Positions 8,367 to 18,891 are shown, numbered from the stretch's first letter. The stretch is DNA of 50,142 nucleotides from Clostridia bacterium (GCA_017436255.1 JAFSDK010000022.1:1-50142); one strand, 5' to 3'. Notes: generated from the letters alone by a model not told the origin. Made by a program: numbers and translations.

Positions 8367-8498
8367 CTATCCTAATCTACCAGTAAAGAAACCTGCCGAT
8401 ATAAAACCGATAATAACCAATAAAATACATATAGTTGTTATAACTACCGATTTTATAAATAGCCTTTTAAATTCCTTTTTGGTGTTTTTATTATTCAT
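8367..8498 (-). CDS. Small single-pass membrane protein, unknown
   Basis: From the ATG at 8498 this is a 43-residue protein. It has a basic N-terminus followed by one strongly hydrophobic helix and a short FFTGRLG tail. GGTGA lies 7 bases upstream of this ATG. An earlier ATG at 8513 in the same frame has no ribosome binding site. Its stop directly abuts the phosphohexomutase start, suggesting translational coupling. No family is recognised, and it could be a leader-type ORF. Confidence 0.45.
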   Translation of the reverse strand: MNNKNTKKEFKRLFIKSVVITTICILLVIIGFISAGFFTGRLG

Positions 8499-8567
8499 AC
8501 CGTTTTCACCCATAAAAAGTATTAGCGATAAAAACGGATAATATACCCTTTTATTTGGAGATTGCCT

Positions 8568-8888
8568 ATGCAACAAAACAAACTAAAACGCGTAATTCCA
8601 AAAACAGTTTATATTTTTGAGTTTTATAATAGCGAAAATCTTTTTAACTGTGTAATACGTCTTTCAAGAAATAAAAATATTGTAAAAATGAAAAGCGACC
8701 TATATACATTCGGCAAGAATTACCGACTAATACTATATGCTACCGCATCACAAAAAACTGTTTTACCACTAGCAAGCGAATTTTCTAACTATGTGTTCAG
8801 TTGTCTTAAGCAGTTAAACCTAACAAAAGAGTATGGTAAGATAATTACAAAATCTAACGCTATTGAAAAAATTGCCAAAGCATTATAA
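8568..8888 (+). CDS. Short protein resembling the C-terminal domain of MecA
   Basis: MecA is the adaptor that delivers substrates to the ClpCP protease. These 106 residues resemble only its C-terminal ClpC-binding half. There is an aromatic-rich strand (YIFEFYNSE), then a YTFGKNYRLIL segment like the YxYxGxYYLxL stretch of MecA, and a closing EYGKIITKSNAIEKIAKAL like the family's C-terminus. The N-terminal substrate-binding domain is missing. GGAG lies 7 bases before the ATG at 8568. The stop codon overlaps the convergent rpe stop. The assignment is by eye and moderate. Confidence 0.6.
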   Translation: MQQNKLKRVIPKTVYIFEFYNSENLFNCVIRLSRNKNIVKMKSDLYTFGKNYRLILYATASQKTVLPLASEFSNYVFSCLKQLNLTKEYGKIITKSNAIEKIAKAL

Positions 8889-9527
8889 AGCTTTAATCTG
8901 CTCTACTCTACCCTTCATATCTTCTGCTGAAAATATATAGTTGCCTGCAACCAAAACAGTAGCGCCTGCTGCTATTGCCTGCGGTGCGGTTTCGGCATTT
9001 ATACCACCGTCAACCTCGAGTTCGATATGTAAACCCTGACGTGCAATTTCATCACGCAAAAGACTTAGTTTAGTAAGTGCACTCGGCATAAACTTTTGTC
9101 CGCCAAATCCAGGTTCAACCGACATAACGAGCACCATATCGCAGTATGGTAAAAATTCATAAATCTCTTGCGGCTCGGTGCAAGGTTTAATTGTTAAACA
9201 AGATTTGCAGCCGAGTTCTCTTATTTCGCAAAGCGTTTCCTTAACGGGTGAGCCTGCCTCAAAGTGAAAACCGAGATAGTCTGAAACTGCGGCAAACTCT
9301 TTTATGTAGCGGTGCGGACGGTCAATCATCAAATGCACGTCCAAAGGAATACGCGAGTGTTTCTTTATAGAATTTATTACCGGTACACCAAACGAAATAT
9401 TAGGCACAAAAATGCCATCCATAACGTCCAAGTGAAGCATATCAACCCCTGCATTTTCAAGCTTTTCGATATCACTTTTAAGGGTTAAAAAATCGGATGT
9501 TAATACCGAAGGTGATATTTTAATCAT
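8883..9527 (-). CDS. rpe: Ribulose-phosphate 3-epimerase
   Basis: Metal-dependent TIM-barrel enzyme that interconverts ribulose 5-phosphate and xylulose 5-phosphate in the pentose phosphate pathway. Signatures include SVLTSD at the N-terminus, HLDVMDG with metal ligands (about residues 32-38), DVHLMI (about 63), SVEPGFGGQ (about 137) and EVDGGI (about 171). The 214-aa length is standard. GGGGGA lies 7 bases ahead of the ATG. It has its own promoter and overlaps the convergent MecA-like gene by 6 bases. Confidence 0.96.
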   Translation of the reverse strand: MIKISPSVLTSDFLTLKSDIEKLENAGVDMLHLDVMDGIFVPNISFGVPVINSIKKHSRIPLDVHLMIDRPHRYIKEFAAVSDYLGFHFEAGSPVKETLCEIRELGCKSCLTIKPCTEPQEIYEFLPYCDMVLVMSVEPGFGGQKFMPSALTKLSLLRDEIARQGLHIELEVDGGINAETAPQAIAAGATVLVAGNYIFSAEDMKGRVEQIKAL

Positions 9528-9559
9528 TAGTTATTCCCCCAACTACATAATCTGTATAT

Positions 9560-9588
9560 ATTTTAATATAATAGGTATTTTTTGTCAA
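9560..9588 (-). promoter_or_regulatory. SigA-type promoter of rpe
   Basis: Minus strand TTGACA (9583-9588), 17 bases, TAAAAT (9560-9565). It lies just beyond the terminator of the preceding operon. Confidence 0.75.
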
Positions 9589-9593
9589 TAAAC

Positions 9594-9629
9594 AGAAGAA
9601 AAACTTCCCTGAAAAATCAGGGAAGTTTT
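9594..9629 (-). terminator. Intrinsic terminator of lon-engB-MGMT operon
   Basis: AAAACTTCCCTGA (9600-9612) and TCAGGGAAGTTTT (9617-9629) form a perfect 13-bp stem with a 4-base loop. On the minus strand a T-rich tail follows. The MGMT stop codon is inside the stem. Confidence 0.85.
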
Positions 9630-9925
9630 ATACAATACTCATCCATTAAAACAAATCCGTCGTCATCAAATTCTATGCCTTCGGATTCCAGTAGTGAGCG
9701 CTGTGCATTTTCGCCGCCAAAAGCGAATGCTGACGCCAAACCGCCAAAACGGTTTACCACCCTATGACACGGTATCTCTATAGGGCGCGGATTTGCGTGA
9801 AGCGCATAACCCACAATCTGCGACCAACGCGGATTACCCGCTAAAAATGCCACCTGACCATAGGTTGCCACCTTGCCTTTGGGTATTTTACAAACAACGT
9901 CATATATCTTTTCAAAAGTGTTCAA
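9617..9925 (-). CDS. Single-domain MGMT-family DNA alkyltransferase-like protein
   Basis: The 102 residues correspond to only the C-terminal DNA-binding/active-site domain of O6-alkylguanine-DNA alkyltransferases. The active-site motif PCHRV (about residues 61-65) keeps the acceptor cysteine, unlike the cysteine-free ATL proteins, which have tryptophan there. GKVATYGQVA and the helix-turn-helix region precede it. The start is TTG at 9925, two bases after the engB stop, behind GGGGGA. It is likely either a minimal alkyl-acceptor or a lesion-sensing protein. Confidence 0.88.
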   Translation of the reverse strand: MNTFEKIYDVVCKIPKGKVATYGQVAFLAGNPRWSQIVGYALHANPRPIEIPCHRVVNRFGGLASAFAFGGENAQRSLLESEGIEFDDDGFVLMDEYCIKLP

Positions 9926-9927
9926 GC

Positions 9928-10524
9928 TTATCCCCCGATACTGTCGTGTATTTGTGAAATAATATCGCGTATCTGTTCACAACCCATACCATTTTGAGCC
10001 GACGTAGGTATTATGGTGACGTCTGTCGCTAAATCACCAAGGTCATCATAAATGCTCTGCATACGTGCATTAAATTCGCTCTTATTTAATTTATCACATT
10101 TAGTTAAAATTATTACGTAAGGAATATCCATCTGACTTAAGAAGTCAAGCATAGATAAATCAAAATCACTCGGTTTATGGCGCGCATCAATAAGTTGAAA
10201 AACAAGGGGAATATTTCGCTCTGATTTAAAATATCCCTCCATTAATTCTGCCCAACGTTGTCTTTCTTTAAAATCAACCTTAGCATAACCGTAACCGGGC
10301 AGGTCAACAAGGCGTAAACCGTCAAGTTTATAAAAATTTACTGTCACGGTTTTACCCGGTTTTGTACTGACTCTGGCAAGCGATTTTCTGCCGAGTGTTT
10401 TATTTATAATTGACGATTTGCCCACGTTAGAACGTCCCGAAAAGCATACTTCAGGTACGGTTGATTCGCACAACTGTTGGAAGGTGCCGAATGCCGCCTC
10501 AAAACTTACGTTGTTAAAGTTCAT
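9928..10524 (-). CDS. engB: Ribosome biogenesis GTPase EngB (YsxC/YihA)
   Basis: Essential TrmE-Era-class GTPase needed for 50S subunit assembly. The P-loop GRSNVGKSS is near residue 30, switch/G2 sits in STKPGKT, G3 is DLPGYG (about 74) and G4 is TKCDK (about 141). Length is 198 aa, as expected. It lies 9 bases after lon and 2 before the MGMT gene. The lon-engB order is conserved in many Firmicutes. Confidence 0.96.
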   Translation of the reverse strand: MNFNNVSFEAAFGTFQQLCESTVPEVCFSGRSNVGKSSIINKTLGRKSLARVSTKPGKTVTVNFYKLDGLRLVDLPGYGYAKVDFKERQRWAELMEGYFKSERNIPLVFQLIDARHKPSDFDLSMLDFLSQMDIPYVIILTKCDKLNKSEFNARMQSIYDDLGDLATDVTIIPTSAQNGMGCEQIRDIISQIHDSIGG

Positions 10525-10533
10525 TTTACTCTC

Positions 10534-12933
10534 CTACTGGCTGAGTGCCGCAGTTTTTTGTTTGTACTCGGTCTTTATGGGTGCTTTTATATCTCCCTTT
10601 TTATGAACGAGCGCCGATGAAATAATATCGCTAACATTAGATACGGGAATAAAGATAACATTTTTCTTAACAGCGTCGTCAACCTCGGCTAAATCGGGTT
10701 CATTCTCTTTTGGAATAAACACTGTTTTAACGCCGCCACGATACGCCGCCATACTCTTTTCTTTTAATCCGCCTATTGCCAGAACACGACCACGAATGGT
10801 AACCTCACCCGTCATAGCAACGTCGCGGCGAATTGGTGTATCGGTTAAAGCCGAAACAAGTGCAGTAACTATTGTTACACCTGCCGACGGACCATCCTTA
10901 GGTACCGCCGCCTCGGTTGCGTGAATATGAATGTCTTTATTCTTATAAAAATCGGCATCAATACCATACTCGTCGGTGTGACACTTAACGTATGTAACGG
11001 CCGCTTTTGCCGACTCCTGCATAACCTCACCGAGCGAACCCGTAAGTTCAAGTTTACCCGTGCCGTTGCACACCGCAACTTCAAGTTGCATTATTTCACC
11101 GCCGACCGCAGTCCAAGCAAGGCCGTTAACAATACCAACCTCGTCGTTTTTAAGCACCGATTCGGGCAGATATTTCTTTTTGCCGAGCATTTCCACTATT
11201 ACGTTTTGGTCTACCGTTACCTTTTCTACACCATTTTCGGTGATGATTTTAGCTGATTTGCGGCAAACCGACGCAATCTCACGTTCAAGACGACGCACAC
11301 CCGCTTCTCTTGTGTAAAAATCAATTAAAGAATAAAGTGCTTTGTCGGTGATTTTGAAGTTGTTGGCATTAAGACCATGACGTGCAACCTGTTTTGAAAC
11401 AAGGTGTTTTTTGGCGATATTAAACTTTTCTTCACGTGTGTAACTTGAAAGTTCAATAACCTCCATACGGTCAAGCAACGGTGCAGGAATAGCCTCAATA
11501 TTATTGGCAGTGGTTATAAATAAAACGTTGCTTATATCGTACGGCATATCAATATAATGGTCGGTAAAGGTTGAGTTTTGCTCGGGGTCTAAAACCTCTA
11601 ACAATGCAGATGATGGGTCACCCTTATAATCGTTACCTAATTTATCAATTTCATCAAGTAGGATTAATGGGTTGCCGCTACCTGCTTGGTTTATGGCGCC
11701 GATGATTTTACCCGGCATAGCGCCGATATAGGTCTTGCGGTGACCTCTGATTTCGGCTTCGTCACGTATACCACCAAGTGAAACACGCGCAAAACGTCTA
11801 CCCATACACTCGGCAATAGTTTTACCAATGGACGTTTTACCAACACCGGGAGGACCTACAAGGCATATAATTTGTCCCTTAATTTCAGGCGCTAAAACAT
11901 AAACCGATAACATTTCAAGTATGCGCTCTTTAACCTTTTGCATACCGTAAAAATCGCGATCTAAAATTTTTGCCGCCTTTTTAATATTGATTTGTGTTTC
12001 GGTTTTTGAGTTCCACGGTAAGCGTATACAAGTATCCAAATAACCGCGTATAACTGTGCCTTCGTGTGAGCCTTGCGGCATTTTAGCGAGTTTTGATACT
12101 TCATTTCGCAGTTTTTCTTTAACACTATCACCCGCGTTTAAAGAATCAATTTTTGCGTTATATTCATCAAATTCATTCTGCTCGGAAGTATCACCATAAA
12201 GTTCATCATTAATGGCTCTTATCTGCTCTTTAAGGTAATATTCCCTTTGATTTTCATCAATTTGACTTTTTACCTTTTCACTTATGTGTGAATCAATTTC
12301 AAGAATTTCAGATTCTTTTTTAAGTACGTCAATAACTACCTTAGCGCGTTTCACAGGATTTAACTGTTCAAGCACATACTGTTTATCATCATAGGGCGCC
12401 TGAATATTAAAGGCAATGTAGTCGGAAATATGTCCTAAATCTTCGTCGGTTTCAACCGTCAAAGGTATATCGGGCGCGATTTTAGGAAGTTTTTCAGAGT
12501 ATAGCGCAAACTCACTCTTAACACGTCTTAAAAGTGTTTCAACATAAACCGCACGATTACGTAAGGCAGTATCGGTCAAGCGTTCAACGTCGGCGCTGTA
12601 AAATCCACCTGCAGTTTTTGCAAAATTAGAATGCTTAGCACGATAAAGTCCCTCAACCAAAACACGAGCCGAATTATCGGGTGTTTTTAAAATTTGTGTA
12701 ACCCTTGCTACACAACCTATTTCGTAAATATTATTTGCCGTAGGCTCTTCGTCACGTATATCTTTTTGTGTAACAAGATATACCGTCTGCTTATGCTCCA
12801 TAGCATAGGTAAGCGCCTTTAGCGATATTTTTCTACCGACCTCAAAGTGCATCATCATTCCCGGAAAGGAAACGAGTCCGCGAAGTGCCAAAACGGGCAA
12901 CTTTTGTACGTCGGGTGTTGTTGTAATTGGCAT
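10534..12933 (-). CDS. lon: ATP-dependent Lon protease
   Basis: Cytosolic AAA+ serine protease that degrades misfolded and regulatory proteins. The N-terminal substrate domain (about 1-310) is followed by the AAA+ module with Walker A GPPGVGKTS (about 365) and Walker B LLDEIDK (about 425). The C-terminal protease domain has the Ser-Lys dyad, with the catalytic serine in PKDGPSAG (about 690). It is 799 aa, full length. It is the first gene of lon-engB-MGMT, with its own promoter at 12963-12991. Confidence 0.97.
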   Translation of the reverse strand: MPITTTPDVQKLPVLALRGLVSFPGMMMHFEVGRKISLKALTYAMEHKQTVYLVTQKDIRDEEPTANNIYEIGCVARVTQILKTPDNSARVLVEGLYRAKHSNFAKTAGGFYSADVERLTDTALRNRAVYVETLLRRVKSEFALYSEKLPKIAPDIPLTVETDEDLGHISDYIAFNIQAPYDDKQYVLEQLNPVKRAKVVIDVLKKESEILEIDSHISEKVKSQIDENQREYYLKEQIRAINDELYGDTSEQNEFDEYNAKIDSLNAGDSVKEKLRNEVSKLAKMPQGSHEGTVIRGYLDTCIRLPWNSKTETQINIKKAAKILDRDFYGMQKVKERILEMLSVYVLAPEIKGQIICLVGPPGVGKTSIGKTIAECMGRRFARVSLGGIRDEAEIRGHRKTYIGAMPGKIIGAINQAGSGNPLILLDEIDKLGNDYKGDPSSALLEVLDPEQNSTFTDHYIDMPYDISNVLFITTANNIEAIPAPLLDRMEVIELSSYTREEKFNIAKKHLVSKQVARHGLNANNFKITDKALYSLIDFYTREAGVRRLEREIASVCRKSAKIITENGVEKVTVDQNVIVEMLGKKKYLPESVLKNDEVGIVNGLAWTAVGGEIMQLEVAVCNGTGKLELTGSLGEVMQESAKAAVTYVKCHTDEYGIDADFYKNKDIHIHATEAAVPKDGPSAGVTIVTALVSALTDTPIRRDVAMTGEVTIRGRVLAIGGLKEKSMAAYRGGVKTVFIPKENEPDLAEVDDAVKKNVIFIPVSNVSDIISSALVHKKGDIKAPIKTEYKQKTAALSQ

Positions 12934-12962
12934 TTTAGTCCTCCGTAAACTTTGTTGACTTT

Positions 12963-12991
12963 ATTATATAATAATTCTTATCTTAATTCAA
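12963..12991 (-). promoter_or_regulatory. SigA-type promoter of lon
   Basis: Minus strand TTGAAT (12986-12991), 17 bases, TATAAT (12963-12968). Only a half-site resembling a CtsR box (AGTCAA) is seen downstream, so heat-shock control by CtsR is not supported. Confidence 0.75.
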
Positions 12992-13023
12992 TAGAAAACA
13001 GGTGTCAAAAACACCTGTTTTTT
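12991..13023 (-). terminator. Intrinsic terminator of the pncB-lipoprotein-ABC operon
   Basis: AAAACAGGTGT (12995-13005) and ACACCTGTTTT (13011-13021) form an 11-bp stem with a 5-base loop just after the ABC transporter stop. The minus-strand T-run is four bases. Confidence 0.8.
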
Positions 13024-13025
13024 CC

Positions 13026-14744
13026 TTAATTATTTTCTCTGAATTGCCGTTTATAAAGTGCGGCATACATGCCACCTTTTTCGATAAGCGCATTATGGTT
13101 GCCCTGCTCTACTATTTCTCCATTCGAAATTACGGCTATTTCGTCGGCATTTTTAATGGTTGATAAGCGATGCGCCACAACAATTGTTGTTCTGCCCTTA
13201 CACAGTTCGTCAAGTGACTGTTGTATAAGAATTTCGGTGGTGTTGTCAAGCGCACTTGTTGCCTCATCAAGAATGAGTATAGGCGGGTTTTTAAGGAACA
13301 CGCGGGCAATACTAAGCCTTTGTTTTTGGCCGCCCGAAAGACGCACACCACGCTCACCGATTTGGGTATCGTATCCGTCGTCAAGGGTCATTATATAGTC
13401 GTGAATATTGGCACGTTTTGCCGCCAACACAATCTCTTCATCTGTGGCATTAGGATTGCCGTAAAGAATATTCTCCTTAATGCTTGCGTTAAAGAGATAA
13501 ACGTCCTGTTGGACAATACCGATATTACGTCTTAAAGATTCCAGAGTTATATTGTGGATATCTATACCGTCAATATAGATGTTACCCTGCTCCAATCTGT
13601 AAAAGTTTGGTATAAGATGACAAATTGTGGTCTTACCGCCACCGCTTGGGCCAACCAGCGCAACGGTCTTACCCTTACTGATTTTAAGCGACACGTTTTT
13701 AAGAACGTCGGAGTCTTCGGCATAGCCGTAGGTTACGTTTTTAATTTCAATAGTTCCCTCAACATTTTTGATAGGTTGGGCATTGGGGTTGTCAAATTCA
13801 GGTTTTTCGTTCATAATTTCGACAAAACGTTCAAAGCCCGTAACACCGTTTTGGAACTGCTCCATAAAACCTATAAGTGTCATTACGGGCGACAAAAACA
13901 CGTTTACCGAAACAATAAAGGTGGAATAGTCGCCAAACGTGATTTTACCTCCGTAAAGGAAGAAACCGCCTGCGATAAGCACAACTACGTTAAACACGTC
14001 GGTAACAAAGGTGGTAAAGGAATGGAAACGTGCCATATAACGATAGGCGTTTCGTCTTGCCTCAACAAACCTACCGTTGCCGTCTTCAAACTTTCGCTTT
14101 TCTTCGCGCGAATTAGTAAACGCCTTGGTAACACGTATGCCCGAAATACTACCTTCAAGTGAAGCATTAATTTCGGCAATAGCCATACGGCTTTCTTTGA
14201 AGGCTTCCTTCATTTTAACGCGTAAAAACGACGCAAAAACAACCAAAAGAGGCGCACAAGCAAAAATTATAAGTGTAAGCCAAACGTTTATTGTTGATAG
14301 ATAAATAAAGGCTAAAATTATTGAAACCGATGAAATAATCACGTTTTCGGGGCCGTGATGCGCCAGCTCACTTATATCCATAAGGTCGTTGGTCATACGC
14401 GACATAATTTTACCCGTTTCGTTATTATCGTAATACTGATACGGTAACGTCTGCAGATGATTAAACATATCACTACGCATCTGAGCCTGCATTCTAACGC
14501 CCATCATATGTCCCTTATATTGTATAAAATAATGCAGTCCCATACGCGCAAGGTAAAGCCCTAACAAAGCCGATGCCAAAAGAATTATCATTTGGTAGTT
14601 TTTGTTAGGTATTAGGTCATTAAGCATTAGCCTTGTTATCATAGGATATAAAATGCCTATAAGCGACACCGTAAACGATGCCGCCATATCTAAGGCAAAT
14701 ATTTTTTTGTGCGGTTTATAGTAGCTTAAAAATCTCTTTAACAT
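13026..14744 (-). CDS. ABC exporter, fused permease and ATPase (MsbA/BmrA type)
   Basis: Half-transporter that dimerises to export lipids, drugs or peptides. A six-helix membrane domain (about 1-310) precedes the nucleotide-binding domain. That domain has Walker A GPSGGGKTT, the signature LSGGQKQR, Walker B ILILDEATSALD and the switch AHRLST. From the ATG at 14744 it is 572 aa. Upstream in-frame TTG 14762 is possible but lies inside the lipoprotein gene. The ATG follows that gene's stop by two bases, indicating coupled translation. Substrate unknown. Confidence 0.92.
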   Translation of the reverse strand: MLKRFLSYYKPHKKIFALDMAASFTVSLIGILYPMITRLMLNDLIPNKNYQMIILLASALLGLYLARMGLHYFIQYKGHMMGVRMQAQMRSDMFNHLQTLPYQYYDNNETGKIMSRMTNDLMDISELAHHGPENVIISSVSIILAFIYLSTINVWLTLIIFACAPLLVVFASFLRVKMKEAFKESRMAIAEINASLEGSISGIRVTKAFTNSREEKRKFEDGNGRFVEARRNAYRYMARFHSFTTFVTDVFNVVVLIAGGFFLYGGKITFGDYSTFIVSVNVFLSPVMTLIGFMEQFQNGVTGFERFVEIMNEKPEFDNPNAQPIKNVEGTIEIKNVTYGYAEDSDVLKNVSLKISKGKTVALVGPSGGGKTTICHLIPNFYRLEQGNIYIDGIDIHNITLESLRRNIGIVQQDVYLFNASIKENILYGNPNATDEEIVLAAKRANIHDYIMTLDDGYDTQIGERGVRLSGGQKQRLSIARVFLKNPPILILDEATSALDNTTEILIQQSLDELCKGRTTIVVAHRLSTIKNADEIAVISNGEIVEQGNHNALIEKGGMYAALYKRQFRENN

Positions 14745-14746
14745 TA

Positions 14747-15337
14747 TCAGGTCAACGTCCAACTTTCAGTATCTACTAAATTTATGCCGATAAGATTATC
14801 TTCTTGGAAGAAGAAATCTAATCTGCGGCTTCCCTCTTGATAGGTAATCGCCGTACAGTTTTCTAACTCACCGGGTATAAAATAAAGTTCAGAACTTGCT
14901 ACATCACGGGTGGTGTATTTATACGACGGGAACGCCTTTATAATATCGTTTTTGCCCGTTAGTTCACTAACTTCAAAACCGAATCCGCTAACAAGGCACA
15001 CTATTGAGGAAACTTTGTCGGCGCCCTTTTCGTAATAGTACATAATTTCGCCAACCTGCAAAGCATCACTTTTGTTGCCCTCTATCTCGTAAATTTCGGC
15101 ATGGTAATGACCGTCGTTTGATTCTTCTTCATCGGCATGTGCGTATTTATCCTTTATAGACTGCACCGAAGTGCCAATCGTAAACTCTGCCTCGGGAATT
15201 TTACCCGAAGAAATATACTCATTTAGATTATAAAGATTTGATACCACGTCATCCTTTTCTTGTTCTTCGGTACTTTTACATCCCACGAAACAGAAAATGC
15301 ATACAAATGCCAATAACAAAGCTAATAATTTTTTCAT
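14747..15337 (-). CDS. Putative lipoprotein, unknown function
   Basis: The 196-residue protein begins with a basic lysine pair, a hydrophobic stretch and a lipobox-like FVGC, with the cysteine at residue 20. This indicates a lipid-anchored extracytoplasmic protein. The rest is acidic and beta-rich with no recognised domain. GAGGAG lies 9 bases before the ATG at 15337. It is packed between pncB and the ABC exporter with almost no spacing, so it may assist the exporter; that role is inference. Confidence 0.8.
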   Translation of the reverse strand: MKKLLALLLAFVCIFCFVGCKSTEEQEKDDVVSNLYNLNEYISSGKIPEAEFTIGTSVQSIKDKYAHADEEESNDGHYHAEIYEIEGNKSDALQVGEIMYYYEKGADKVSSIVCLVSGFGFEVSELTGKNDIIKAFPSYKYTTRDVASSELYFIPGELENCTAITYQEGSRRLDFFFQEDNLIGINLVDTESWTLT

Positions 15338-15341
15338 CAAT

Positions 15342-16787
15342 TTATACTCCTCGTGAATTATGTTTATTTAGCAACTCATAACGCTGATTCCAAAGGTCCT
15401 CAGATAAATCAACGTAATAGGTATGCGGTTTTTCAAAACGCTTAACCTCATCCCAAAGATTTTCAACCTGTTGTTTTCTATACTGCGCAATTTCTTTAAC
15501 CGAGGGTGAAGTATATACCTGTTCACCTTTTTCAAAGAGTTTCACCTGAAGTTTAATAGCGGTAAAGTTTTCTACCGTCTTACGTTTCCATGTATGAACA
15601 GGGTCAAATATCTCATAAGGTTTGGTATCGTCAATTTTTTCATAATTAAGGGTAATAACGTCGGCGATAGCCTTACCCGTTTCATTATCAAAAAGGCGCC
15701 ACGGAATTTTAACACCCGGTATTGTAATCTTGGCAATATTCTCGCTGATTTTAATTTTGGGTATTATCTCGCCGTCTTTCTCAACAGCGGCAAGTTTATA
15801 AACGCCGCCGAAAACCGCCTCACTTGATGCGGTTATAAGACGTTCGCCAACACCAAAACTATCAACCTTAGCACCCTGCATAATCATATCGCGTATAAGA
15901 TACTCATCGAGTGAGTTTGAAACAACGATTTTACAGTCGGGATATCCTGCATCGTCAAGCATTTTTCTAACCTTGCCCGTTAGATAGGTAATGTCACCAC
16001 TATCAATTCTGATACCTACGGGGCGCTTACCTAAGGGTTTTAAGACCTCATCAAACACCTTTATTGCATTTGGAATACCTGATTTTAAAACGTTATAGGT
16101 ATCTACAAGCAAGGTGCAACTGTCGGGATAACGCTCTGCATAGGTTTTAAAGGCGGTATACTCGTCGGCGTACAACTGCACCCAACTGTGCGCCATTGTA
16201 CCCGAAGACGGAACACCGAATTCCTTAGCAGATTTAACACAGGAAGTGCCTGTGCAACCGCCTATCATAGCCGCCCTTGCGCCATAAAATGCCGCATCAT
16301 ATCCGTGGGCACGCCGTGCGCCGAATTCCATAACAGCTCGTCCTTGTGCAGCAGTAACAATACGATTAGCCTTTGTAGCAATTAATGACTGATGATTAAT
16401 GGTTAAAAGCACCATTGTTTCAACCAAAAACGCCTGCATTGCAGGACCACGTACAGTAACGATAGGCTCCATCGGGAAAATAGGCGTGCCTTCGGGAACC
16501 GCCCAAACGTCACACTCAAATTTGAAATTGCGCAGATACTCTAAAAAGTCGGCACTAAACAAATTAAGTGATTCAAGATACTCAATATCGTCATCATCAA
16601 AATGAAGATTATTAAAATACTCTATAAGTTGTTCAAGACCTGCCATAATGGCAAAGCCACCCTCATCAGGAACACGACGGAAGAACATATCAAAATAGGT
16701 TATTGTGTCCCTCATATCGCTGTTCCAAATTCCGTTTGCCATGGTCATTTCATACAGGTCCATAAGCATTGATAAATCTTTACGCAT
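15342..16787 (-). CDS. pncB: Nicotinate phosphoribosyltransferase
   Basis: NAD salvage enzyme that joins nicotinate and PRPP to give nicotinate mononucleotide with ATP use. The N-terminal DLYEMTM motif, the substrate-site EFGARRAHG (about residue 157) and GIRIDSGD (about 285) are characteristic. The length of 481 aa matches the long clostridial form. The ATG at 16787 is preceded by GAGGTG at 6 bases; the upstream GTG overlaps this site and is unlikely. It opens the three-gene operon with the lipoprotein and ABC exporter. Confidence 0.95.
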   Translation of the reverse strand: MRKDLSMLMDLYEMTMANGIWNSDMRDTITYFDMFFRRVPDEGGFAIMAGLEQLIEYFNNLHFDDDDIEYLESLNLFSADFLEYLRNFKFECDVWAVPEGTPIFPMEPIVTVRGPAMQAFLVETMVLLTINHQSLIATKANRIVTAAQGRAVMEFGARRAHGYDAAFYGARAAMIGGCTGTSCVKSAKEFGVPSSGTMAHSWVQLYADEYTAFKTYAERYPDSCTLLVDTYNVLKSGIPNAIKVFDEVLKPLGKRPVGIRIDSGDITYLTGKVRKMLDDAGYPDCKIVVSNSLDEYLIRDMIMQGAKVDSFGVGERLITASSEAVFGGVYKLAAVEKDGEIIPKIKISENIAKITIPGVKIPWRLFDNETGKAIADVITLNYEKIDDTKPYEIFDPVHTWKRKTVENFTAIKLQVKLFEKGEQVYTSPSVKEIAQYRKQQVENLWDEVKRFEKPHTYYVDLSEDLWNQRYELLNKHNSRGV

Positions 16788-16820
16788 TGTAAACACCTCG
16801 ATAGGTTAATATTACTTATT

Positions 16821-16849
16821 ATAATACGGCAAAATACCGTTTATGTCAA
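16821..16849 (-). promoter_or_regulatory. SigA-type promoter of pncB
   Basis: Minus strand TTGACA (16844-16849), 17 bases, TATTAT (16821-16826). The T-tract of the groEL terminator runs directly into the -35 box. Confidence 0.75.
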
Positions 16850-16884
16850 ATAAAAAACCGCTTTTGGCTTTCCAAAAGCGGTTT
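16850..16884 (-). terminator. Intrinsic terminator of groES-groEL
   Basis: AAACCGCTTTTGG (16855-16867) pairs perfectly with CCAAAAGCGGTTT (16872-16884). The minus strand continues with six T residues. Confidence 0.9.
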
Positions 16885-16891
16885 AAAATTA

Positions 16892-18825
<1,934 letters not shown>

Positions 18826-18856
18826 AATAATTGCCTCCAATTATTTTAAAATTAAT

Positions 18857-18885
18857 AATTAACACTCAAAACAGTGTTGATTATA
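18857..18885 (-). promoter_or_regulatory. groESL promoter with overlapping CIRCE-like palindrome
   Basis: Minus strand TATAAT (18880-18885) with only a weak -35 is overlapped by an inverted repeat, 18857-18866 with 18873-18882 (nine pairs and one G-T wobble, 6-base spacer). One arm reads GAGTGTTAA on the minus strand, one change from the HrcA/CIRCE arm GAGTGCTAA. The normal 9-base CIRCE spacer is absent, so HrcA control is plausible but not certain. Confidence 0.5.
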
Positions 18886-18891
18886 TTGTAA

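Noticed and set aside
8062..8541. 159-residue plus-strand frame
   Set aside because: Antisense to the phosphohexomutase and the small membrane ORF; no ribosome binding site.
13554..14162. 202-residue open frame on the plus strand
   Set aside because: It is antisense to the well-supported ABC exporter, has a composition unlike a real protein (Cys/Lys/Asn-rich, irregular) and no ribosome binding site.
18826..18840. TTG start for groES
   Set aside because: It overlaps the ribosome binding site of the canonical ATG at 18825.
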